A DNA stretch of 64,000 nucleotides from Coffea arabica (taxonomy: Eukaryota; Streptophyta; Magnoliopsida; Gentianales; Rubiaceae), in contig NC_092310.1 in assembly GCF_036785885.1 (NCBI RefSeq), forward strand, positions 4,340,001-4,404,000. Reading direction: 5' to 3'. The notes beneath the pieces were generated by a model, which saw only the letters and a list, made by a program, of their open reading frames with translations, was not told where the DNA came from and did no database searches. Shown here piece by piece: positions 55,507-64,000 of this stretch. A program made the position numbers and the translations under genes. Within the stretch, counting starts at the first letter, position 1. The number at the start of each line of letters is the position of its first letter.

Positions 55507-56392
55507 AGACAGAAACTAACGAGTTGGATTTCAAAATCTTGGTTTCTGACATGTATAACTCCTCCCTGAATATGAGTGCAACCTGATTTTCCTTTGCTAA
55601 TTAAGTAATACAACTAGATTTTATAATACATGTAATTTTACAAGGCAGTGTAGAAACAACCTACTAACCTTATCATTTTGTCAAGCTAGTGGAAAAAAAT
55701 TGTGGTTTTTTTTTTTTTTAAGTTTTTGCTGAGAAGCTATGTAGTTTTCCTCAAGCAACTAATGACAATATTTGATTGGATTTGTAAGCGGATGCTCAAA
55801 TCAAGTTTAAAACTTTAAATACACGTGGCATAAATATCTTGCTTGGACAGATACATTTTAAGAAAAAAAAAATTAGACCTTTTTTTTTTGAAGCAGAAAA
55901 AATTTTAGACCTTGACACCGTTTTTAATTATTTTTTTTTATTTTTTAACCATCTTTTTACATACAAGTGCTTCGCATCTCAAAAAGTACTGTTTGTGTCA
56001 TTTTTGTAAAAGCCCCTTAGAGCTCCTAAAAAATTAAAAATGCCATCCAAATTTCTCAGAAACATTTTTATCCAATTGTGAATTGCCAAATTTACTCTGT
56101 GAACAACAACAACAAAGTCATGGTCATGCTTTTGATTGAAGTAAACGAAAATTTCAGAAATGCAATGTCCTGCGAACATTATTAATGTGACCCATCATTT
56201 TGTGCAGCCGTAGCGTCCGGATAGCTTGGACATGCACTTGCTGCTTCGACAATTGATATAACTAAACTGTTCCTCATTCATCCTGCATGAGTCATGAGTC
56301 ATGGCCAACTATCTCACAAACAGAAAAATTCGAGATCATACTAGTAAAATATGATGGTTCTCTTTCCATTTTCAATTTTTGAATTATCCAAG
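55507..56392. other. Spacer beyond the pseudogene, no gene recognised
   Basis: Just upstream of the pseudogene ORF (to about 55550) another - strand frame begins MSETKILKSNSLVSVYEN and runs into the conserved region one base out of frame. It might be the remains of a different N-terminus. Beyond that is AT-rich sequence with T runs and nothing recognisable. Confidence 0.4.
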
Positions 56393-56627
56393 CGGCTGCA
56401 AACAAGTTAAGTCGAATCGAATTTTGATCTAATTAGGTCAAGTCTCAACTCAATTTTAACAAACTCAAATTCAAGCTCGACTTCAAATTGGAGACGAGTC
56501 GAACTCGAGCTCGAGCCTACTCCAACTTAAAAAAATAAAAAAATAATTATTTTATTTTAAAAATGCATAAAATAGTGAATTTTCCTTAACAAATAACAAA
56601 ATTTTAGGGATATATATGCAATTTTAC

Positions 56628-56658
<31 letters not shown>

Positions 56659-56824
56659 CTGTGTGTGTGTGTAATCAAGCAGCTTGCGAACTAACAAGTT
56701 GAGTTTTTTTGTGCTCGAGCTTTACTTGGTCAACTCGAATTCAATGTCAATCGAATTTGAGTCAAGTTTTGACCAAGCCGATTCACAAGCTCTCGCGAAC
56801 GATTTGATTCGTTTGCCTCGTGAT
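56393..56824. mobile_element. Degraded hAT-like element, CTCGAG-type
   Basis: The left end GCAAACAAGTTAAGTCGAATC and the right end, on the other strand GGCAAACGAATCAAATCG, resemble the GCAAACGAGCCGAG terminus of the 31235-31723 element. AACTCGAGCTCGAGCC-like repeats flank an AT-rich middle with a (TA)n microsatellite (about 56633-56658) and a (GT)n run. No intact target duplication was found. Confidence 0.55.
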
Positions 56825-57424
56825 GGAAAGGACACAGATGAATTTTTTTTTTTTTTTTTTTTGTCAAGAAGTCAATTGACTTTTACTGACTAAACAAACC
56901 TTAATCCCCGATCATACTCCAAAAGCCGGCACACAGATGAATTTGAGGGAGTTAGAAATTGATATACATCATGTGAGGGAGTTATAGCGAACAACGATGA
57001 TTGAGAGAAAAAACGTGCTTACTTAATCTTTTCAATGCCCTGTCTTTATTTCATTGTTAAGCAGTTTACTATATTGGATATTAAAGTTTGAAATGCATTA
57101 GAAAACCAATTAAGAGTACATGTCTTCAGAGAGAGCTCTTGGAACGTTCCATGCAGGATAAAAGGCAAAAGTTCAAATGACTTTTGAAGCTCTCGTTGAA
57201 GAGAAATACAAAATTAAAGAATTTTTAAAGTGTTTCAGTGAAGAAAAATACAACATCAATGGCACCAAGAATGATATTTGTATGAGACGAACCAGTGAAA
57301 TCAAGGCAACCAAAATTTCTCACTTTAGATTAAGCCCACCTTTCCCAATTAACAGGTCTGGCTTTGACTCTGTCATTGGAGCAACCAATATCAATCTCCC
57401 CCTCCCAAATTTACTTAGTTTTAG
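56825..57424. other. Intergenic, no recognisable gene
   Basis: Contains a T run at 56846-56863 and a short open frame at 57177-57431 without a recognisable domain. Nothing else was seen. Confidence 0.4.
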
Positions 57425-58410
57425 GGGATAATTTCAGAAACCTCCCTTGAGGTTTTTGACAATTTCACTTTGCAATTACAATTACCTCCCTTGGCGTAGT
57501 AAAATACCTATAATGCTCTCCAATTAGGAGACAATTCACAATTTAAGGCAATAGATTTACAAAACCCAAAAAATCATGTTTCTCTATCTTATATCTATTC
57601 TGCTCCTTTATTTCCTAGATATAATATTGCTATGTTCTCTTTTTATTATCTTCAGTTTAATGGATATTAGCAAATTGAAATAATAAAATCAACAAAGAAG
57701 CAAATTATATGTCAAACTAGAAAAAAATGAAGAGACTCACAGTGATAAAGAAATAAATTATGAAATTAATTATTGAAATAGGAAGAAGGACCAAATATGT
57801 GGAATTTGTTGTATTTTATATGTTATCAAAAAAAATATTTTCTAAAATGCCAATAATTTGCATAAGGATTTCTTTGGTTGGATTAGTGATTATTGGTTAT
57901 AATTTTGGTGTAGAGGTAGAATTTATCCTCTACTTCTTAGATGTTAAGGACATGAAAGTGTTATAATGGTCATTCTAGGCTAGATTAACTTGCATTACAA
58001 AGGTGTTGGGGCATTGAGATTTAATTTTGAGGTATAAAATTGGTTGTCGATGCGAGTGTTTGTGTGTATGTTCTTTTTTTTTTTTTTTTGGCTTGGCAAG
58101 AATTAATGTTATATATGCAATTTGGAATCATTTGGACGGCTACTTATAGTTAGAACTAGAGTTTATGTTTAGGCAGTTGCTAGGAATTAGGATAGTTGAT
58201 TTGTGCAAAGTATGGAAGAAAGTGATTAAGTATTTTTTTTTTAAGTTTTGTATAAAAGGGCAATTTAGGATTTTTCAGAAAAAATCTAACTTGTTGAAAC
58301 TACATTGTTACATAAATAGTAAAAATAGGGGAGCTATGTGTAATTTTTAAACCTAAGGGGAGCTCTCTGCAATTATCAAAAACCTCAGGGAAAGTTTGTG
58401 AAATTATCCC
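57425..58410. mobile_element. MITE, GGATAAT...CCTCCC family, long copy
   Basis: Left end GGGATAATTTCAGAAACCTC followed by CCTTGAGGTTT; right end on the other strand GGGATAATTTCACAAACTTT. It is 986 bp long, non-coding and AT-rich. It has the same termini as 1791-2530 and 62718-63513. The open frames inside (57760-57966, 58165-58350) are low complexity. Confidence 0.75.
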
Positions 58411-58499
58411 TTGTCGCAGGCAGCTAAAGCCTAATAGCAGTTTAATTGCGATCTGCTAGAGAATCAGATTCTTAACTGGAATTAGATCAAGCAAGGTAT

Positions 58500-59025
58500 C
58501 AATTGGCAATTTAATTCTTATGTATGAACATGACCTGAGTGCTGAAAAGCAATGTGATGTCAGTGCATTAGTGGATGGATCCTTTGTTAAAGCAACCAGA
58601 AAGGGTGTGGTCAGGTTCATAATACAGAAACCAGGTGGCAAATTAGCAAAGCGGGTATAAACAAAAGTCAGCCTTTTGAGTTAGAGGCAACAGCAGGCTT
58701 AGAGGCAATGACTTGTGCAAGGATGCTAGGCCATGCATCCATGCGTACAAAAACAGACTGTATTGGCCTACTACATCATTTGCAAAGTTCAAAACTAGAG
58801 ACCTCTCCTTTGGAAGCTAGATCAGTACTCAATGACATCCTAGTCTTATCTCATAATTTTGATCCTGTCATTTTTGTCAAAGTAGAAAGGAATCTGATAA
58901 TGAGAGCTCATGAATTACCTAATTTAGCTAGAGGGAATGACTTTGAATGTAATGACTTTTCCAGTTGTAATATGAACTAATGGAAACGATGTTTGTGTTG
59001 TGTTAAAAAAAAAAAAGAAAAAAAA
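58500..59025 (+). pseudogene. LINE-type RNase H remnant with A tail
   Basis: 58500-58659 encodes AEKQCDVSALVDGSFVKATR ending at a stop. After a frameshift near 58660, the frame to 58977 continues FELEATAGLEAMTCARM, KTDCIGLLHHLQ and VERNLIMRAHELPNLAR. The D, E and D residues and the final N..AHEL region match the RNase H-like domain at the 3' end of plant LINEs. An A-rich tract at 59005-59025 follows the stop by 25 bp, as in a LINE 3' end. The reverse transcriptase is absent, so this is a 5'-truncated insertion. Confidence 0.75.
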
Positions 59026-59955
59026 TTTCACATATTCCTTTCGTAGAAATTTTGAAGTAAAAAAAAAAAACTATTTCTTCAATGTTAACACATTACTATA
59101 GACAAAAATAGGTAGTATTTCCACATATTTCTCAATATCATCTACAGAGGCAATATCAACTTCCAACAGGTTTAAATACATTTTCATTTTTAAGAATCCA
59201 TCACTGGATTACTTTCTTTATATATCCATGATCTTTATACCAAAAGAAAAAACAAAAAGAACAAAATCGATGACTTGGGTCAAGGCGGGCGACATCACCT
59301 CGGCCCAAAATCCCACAATCCCAAATTGCCAAGGCACATTTGCTATCAACACCAAAACCTAGCCTTGCAACCATAAGTAACGAACAAAACGATGACAGAT
59401 AAATGTTAAACTAAAACTTGGTCATGTCCTAAGTGATTTCAGATTGTACTTGAGCAAGAAAGAAGGGTATTCAATTGTTGAATATCCAGAAAGGAACTGA
59501 TAGAAGTGATTTTGAGTTTTTCTTTCTAGTTGGACATGAAAAGTAACTAAAGAAAGACCACCAAATCTCAGAAGTTTCTAAAACCAAATACACAAGCAAG
59601 GTGGAAGAATTCTTGTCATTTTATCTCTGAATTACTAAAGGTAGCCAAATGCATATTGCACAATAAGATGTCACCTCCTTATAGACAAATTTGGTCCAAC
59701 TTTACCAAATTCAAGAGGGGGAAAAAGCTATGCAGTAAAATTGCTAGTCAAAAGGCCCCCCATCTGATAAGTAATGGAAAATGACCATAAAGGACTGTTG
59801 TGAGACAATGTCCATAAAAATCTACAGATCCAATTATTGAATTATCTCAAATTACACAAAAACATTGAAATATTACTCAACATAGGGTTACACGGAATGG
59901 CCTGTATTCAACATTTATTTAGACACTTGCAAACATAACGGCTGTACTAGAATAG
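59026..59955. other. 3' flank of the MoaD-like gene
   Basis: Probably holds the 3' UTR of the - strand gene in its right part. A slightly GC-richer stretch at 59270-59345 has no recognisable coding potential. No other gene was seen. Confidence 0.4.
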
Positions 59956-60273
59956 TTACCCACCGCTTATGGGAGGAATGATGGCCAATTCATCTCTATC
60001 TTTGACAATAACAGACTCTTCAATGTACTCTTCATTGAGAGCCAGGACCATACATCCTCGGATCTCTTTTAAACCAGGGAATTTGGCAATGACTTTATCT
60101 AAGCAATCAGAGGCAGTACTACCAGATGAAACTTCAAATTGCATGTCACTTAAGCCAGTCAGATCTCTGGCCCTGGCGAAAAACAAAACCTTTATCTGAA
60201 CTGATGCATTTTCCTTCCTGGTTTGTGAAACATCAAGATTTTCAATCTTGTTTCCTACTTCACATACAGCCAT
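59956..60273 (-). CDS. MOCS2A: Molybdopterin synthase sulfur carrier subunit (MoaD/MOCS2A, CNX7-type)
   Basis: 105-aa ubiquitin-fold protein of the MoaD/MOCS2A family, the small subunit of molybdopterin synthase. It carries sulfur as a C-terminal thiocarboxylate and, with the large subunit, turns cyclic pyranopterin monophosphate into molybdopterin, a cytosolic step of molybdenum cofactor synthesis. Visible features are a 25-residue variable N-terminus, the β-grasp start [16 protein letters not shown] at about 25-40, [21 protein letters not shown], and the diagnostic C-terminal [12 protein letters not shown] ending in the Gly-Gly that is thiocarboxylated. The coding sequence lies in one exon. 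A splice-acceptor-like ACAG at 60309-60312 (- strand) suggests the 5' UTR is spliced. It is unrelated in function to the dioxygenase array. Confidence 0.93.
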   Translation of the reverse strand: MAVCEVGNKIENLDVSQTRKENASVQIKVLFFARARDLTGLSDMQFEVSSGSTASDCLDKVIAKFPGLKEIRGCMVLALNEEYIEESVIVKDRDELAIIPPISGG

Positions 60274-62717
60274 GGAAGAATGCTTCTATCAGTATTGCTT
60301 GGAGGGACCTGTCCAATTGGTCTAGAAGTCGAAACCTTTGATAATGAAATATCAACCATTCAAATGATAAATTCTTCACAGTGTAGGGATTGGGGTTTCA
60401 GCACTTAATTACTACGACTGACAATTTAGATAGCCATAAAAATAGAGGCAAACGTTCTTCACAACAGAGCATGGGTGCTTCAAGTAGTTACTTGTTCATG
60501 ATTGACATTTAGACATAGGGATTATATTTTTTATTGTTTACCAGTGTAGCTGGTTTATATTATGACTCGATACAAGCCAGATTCTGTTCAGAATTTGAAA
60601 ATTTTGGCAGATTGAATCTTGTCAGTTTGGTTGACAGGGAACCATAAACTTGAATTAGAACTATGATCTCCAAATTTTGAAGGATTACTTCCCCCAGTAA
60701 AAGCATGAACTTTGCACAAAAAGAATCAACTCAAACAAGAGAGCAAAACCCACGCAAATTTTTAATTATAACACAACAGCAGATAACAAGCACCAAAACA
60801 ACATTATCCATCAAAGGGAAAGCTAATTTTTGTGCCCTGTCTTCATGTTCAAACTTCAAAGCCAAATTAGAAGCATTTTGCTTAAGAATCCAGGAAAAAT
60901 AATTCCATTACCTGGATAGTTCTCCCACTAGCGTCCAGAAATTCCAATCTGACAGCACCAACACAAGCACTAGGACTTCCAATGCTGAAAGCCAACCGCA
61001 CTAAAGCAAACAATTTATGAATTTAGATAATAAACAACAATAATTAAAAAAACAAATCAGTATTATCAATTTATGCCAAAAAAGAAAAGATAAAGAAGAT
61101 TTCGGTTCCCACAACCCTGCAACCCAGATGCCCACCCTTTGGAAATTAAAGAAAAGAATTCAGCTGCATATAAAATAAAACTAATTCAGTATTTAATTTT
61201 CTTCTCGACAGAACTATAAAAATTGAGGTTCAACTCCAGATTACCTGAATATGTACAACCACATTTTGATAGCATTCTTACTGCAAGAATCAATTCACAA
61301 CTTCATGGTACACACTATCTTTGTCTAAATAACATTTTTGTCAAAACAAAGTATGCTGCAATATCCTAACAGTAAAAGCAGCCAAAGGTGCAAGAAAATA
61401 AAGCATGAGTAGTTTCAACAAATCTGAAAGCAGAAGTTTAAGTTGTCAAGCGTTTCTAACACTATCATCTTATCCTAGAAAATCATAATGATGAAGGCTA
61501 GCATCATGTGAGAACCAAAGATTTAAGAAGGTGGAGAAAACAGTGACAGAGGGATGTCAACCTAAACAGAGGAAGCGAAAGAATTATGTCCAGAGAATAT
61601 ATCGCGTACGACATACAGATGCTGACCAAATTAACCGACAACAGCTGAGGTGAAAAACAGATCCTCACCGTTGTCAGAGGTGCAAGGTGTACTGCGGCAT
61701 AAAAGTACAAACAGTACGCATGATTGAAGCACACATGATGAATACAAACAGAAGATATAAATTTCTTCATTTATGTTCGGGGTAATCAGTCACTACCTGG
61801 TGCAATCACTAAATTTCTATGCTTATGCTAACAAAAAATAGTAATTAACAAGTAGTAAGCACAACAATGGCAAAGCAAATATCCAAATCCCATACCAATA
61901 ACCATTTGGATTCACACCCTTATATAAATAACCAGAACCACAAAGAAGTTCTGATTAAGAAACTCAAACGATTCAAAACGAAGGAAGACTTAAACTGCAA
62001 TGTCAGCACTATTGAATCAACAAGTTGCAGTAAATTGTGAAACAATTTGAAAATTCTATGATGCATAACCGAACAAATACAGTGCAGAAATTTCAGTGCT
62101 ATATCCCACCGACCAATCAAAATACATCATTCATCAATTCGACAACTCGAAAGCCAGAAATGCAGCCGTCATGGAATTCAAGAATTTCCATATACAACAA
62201 AAGATGACCAAAACCACTACAATTGGTAGCCGTAACAGATGAAAAAAGCAAGTGCCTTTTCGACATTGAATAAGAGATAAAGCAAAGACTCAACTGAGGT
62301 GAAAGTTCAAACAAAATTCTCAATCAGAAATTACGGTCAAATCTCTATAATTTAGCCAAATTTCAGATAGACAAAGTTCAAGAAACGACTTAGTTTCATA
62401 GCATCCATAAACCAAGTAAAAAAATGACGGTCGGGGATCTCTCAAGGATCAATTTACACTCATTGGATACCAAAATTTCAAACAGGAAGAACCCCAAAAA
62501 ACCCAAAACTGAGTGCAAATTATTTACCTGCAATACTCTAGTAATACTAAAAATTAAAGAAAGGAATGAATTGAAGTAATTAGTTAATAGATATCTACCT
62601 TAGATGAAATTCTCAATTGCTTATCTCTCCTCTGCTGGAAGTCAAAAAGTTGCTTGATTTTTTCTGCTACTGGGCCAGCTAGAACGAGAGGAGCAAGATG
62701 GCAGTATAGAGTTTTTG
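60274..62717 (-). other. Probable 5' UTR introns and exons of the MoaD-like gene
   Basis: On the - strand a plausible first exon ends at 62599 (CTAAG|GTAGAT). An internal exon at 60912-60984 or to 61000 has acceptor-like TTTCAG or TTTAG ahead and donor CCAG|GTAATGG behind, and an acceptor ACAG lies at 60309-60312 before the coding exon. The internal exon is open (reads RLAFSIGSPSACVGAVRLEF) but I recognise no family, so it may be untranslated. The rest is AT-rich intron-like sequence with no independent gene seen. Confidence 0.35.
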
Positions 62718-63513
62718 GGATAATCTCAGAGACCCCCCTTGAGGTTTCTTACAATATCACTTAACATCTCCATAGTTTTAAAAATCTCACTTATCTCCTT
62801 TAGATTGACAGTTTTTGTAACATTTTATTTCTTTGAAGAAAAGCAAGAGAGAAAATTTGATTTTCAATACTATTCTTATGTTATCCTATTTTTAAAACTT
62901 ATATCAACGATAAAAATTAAAATACAGCTAAAAAGTAATGTTAAAAATGTTTAGAAATTGCCCATGTTGTTTTCACAAAAAAAGGCAATTTTTATATATT
63001 TTATCGTGTCTTTATTTTTTGATTAATTGTTTTAATACTAGCTTATTTATAAATTTTTTTTAATTAAAAAGGCTTTACATGCAAACCACACGTATAAAAA
63101 ATGTTATTTTAATTTTTAGTACAACTTGTATTATATCATGTATTAAAATATTTCTTGAATACATTGCTTGATTTCCTTAAATTCGTCTTGCAAAATTTTT
63201 TAAGATGTAAATAACTTACCAAAATCTTACTTAACCACTTTTTTTGTTGCCCCACCACCACTTGGATACATAGTAATATGGACTAATATTGGATGGTCAT
63301 TTGGATATTTTTGGGGGTTAAAAATTCTCTTTTTGTTAGGGATTTTTGGTTAAATAATTATTAAAAATGCAATGGTAACATCATCAATTTGTGACCGTTG
63401 AAAATGAAATCTAGCCTTGTCAATCTGATAGAAAAAGTAAGTGAGATTTTAGAAACCTCAAGGGCATTAAGTGACATTAGGGGAAAGCTTAGTGGAGGTT
63501 TTCAAAATTATCC
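62718..63513. mobile_element. MITE, GGATAAT...CCTCCC family
   Basis: Left end GGATAATCTCAGAGACCCCC followed by TTGAGGTTTCTTAC; right end on the other strand GGATAATTTTGAAAACCTCC. 796 bp, non-coding. Its left edge is within about 20-100 bp of the predicted transcription start of the MoaD-like gene. Confidence 0.75.
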
Positions 63514-64000
63514 TTTTCCTTTATTCTACTAAAGAAAATTACGGTTATTCACAAGATGTAACCACCAATTTGTCTATATTACATCTTTAGCCTCCCAAAA
63601 CTTGCTAATTGGACAATAGACCAGCTTTGGCTTTTGATTGGAGAAGTCTCTTGATTAAAACTTAAAATTACTACAAAAAAATTATTGGTTTTTAATGGAT
63701 TTGTGTAATGAGTTACAAATTGATAGTCTAAGATACTTAATTGCTTAGATTGATAGTTTAGTATGCATACTGCTAACAAGTAATAGTTCCAAGGGGGTAA
63801 TTTTTGCATGTAATTTTTAAAGTTTTTCTAATGTGTAATTAGTCCTTAAATCATGGTATTAAAACTATGAATACACTAGGTCTGCTTTTTTTTCTTTTTT
63901 TTTTTTGTGAAAGGAAAACATTTGATAATATTAAACAATAATTACAGAGTTCTAGTTTTAACAGCTAAATTATGAGCTAAACTGACAGATGACCTACTAA
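63514..64000. other. Intergenic to window end
   Basis: AT-rich, with a T-rich tract at 63889-63906. The - strand open frame 63579-63809 has no recognisable domain. Nothing else was seen. Confidence 0.4.

Overview
This is an AT-rich stretch of a flowering-plant nuclear genome, most likely a eudicot. It has GT-AG introns, plant-type TATA boxes, plant hAT, Stowaway, SINE and Ty3/gypsy elements, and an unmistakable family of plant coumarin-biosynthesis dioxygenases. I cannot name the species from the sequence.

The coding backbone is a small tandem array of feruloyl-CoA 6'-hydroxylase-like (F6'H) 2-oxoglutarate/Fe(II) dioxygenases. Three copies on the + strand are intact. Each has two exons of 503 and 574 nt, gives 358 aa, and has all iron and 2-oxoglutarate ligands: copy 1 at 5284-6818, copy 2 at 12367-13986, copy 3 at 32078-33749. 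A fourth copy is a pseudogene on the - strand (54152-55506). It has lost its normal N-terminus and about 26 nt at the end of exon 1. A promoter-plus-25-codon start of the same family points the opposite way at 53818-53895, which suggests an inversion broke a once-complete gene. The only unrelated cellular gene is a MoaD/MOCS2A (CNX7-type) molybdopterin synthase small subunit at 59956-60273 (-).

Copies 2 and 3 sit in paralogous segments (about 11.08-16.5 kb and 29.35-37.3 kb) that share promoter and downstream sequence but carry different transposon insertions, so these insertions can be ordered relative to the duplication. Copy 3 has a nested 1.06-kb insertion about 330 bp upstream of its start codon that copy 2 lacks.

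The rest is mostly mobile DNA, much of it with readable boundaries. A 5.27-kb hAT transposon (18739-24003) carries a transposase gene with only two lesions and sits inside a Stowaway-type MITE whose uninterrupted relative is at 15908-16233. Several non-autonomous hAT-like elements have 8-bp target duplications (3644-4376, 17330-18435, 26217-27006, 27046-27802, 31235-31723, 50330-51158, 52053-52643). There are also several Stowaway-like MITEs, a fold-back element (24999-25873), tRNA-derived SINEs, a LINE-type RNase H remnant (58500-59025), a decayed Ty3/gypsy element on the - strand (about 38750-43620) and AT-rich retroelement debris around it. A U6 snRNA retrocopy at 38588-38703 has an A-rich tail and a perfect 17-bp target-site duplication.

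Functionally, the three intact F6'H-like genes would act in the cytosol on feruloyl-CoA (perhaps also p-coumaroyl-CoA), feeding scopoletin-type coumarins. Substrate preference cannot be read from sequence alone.
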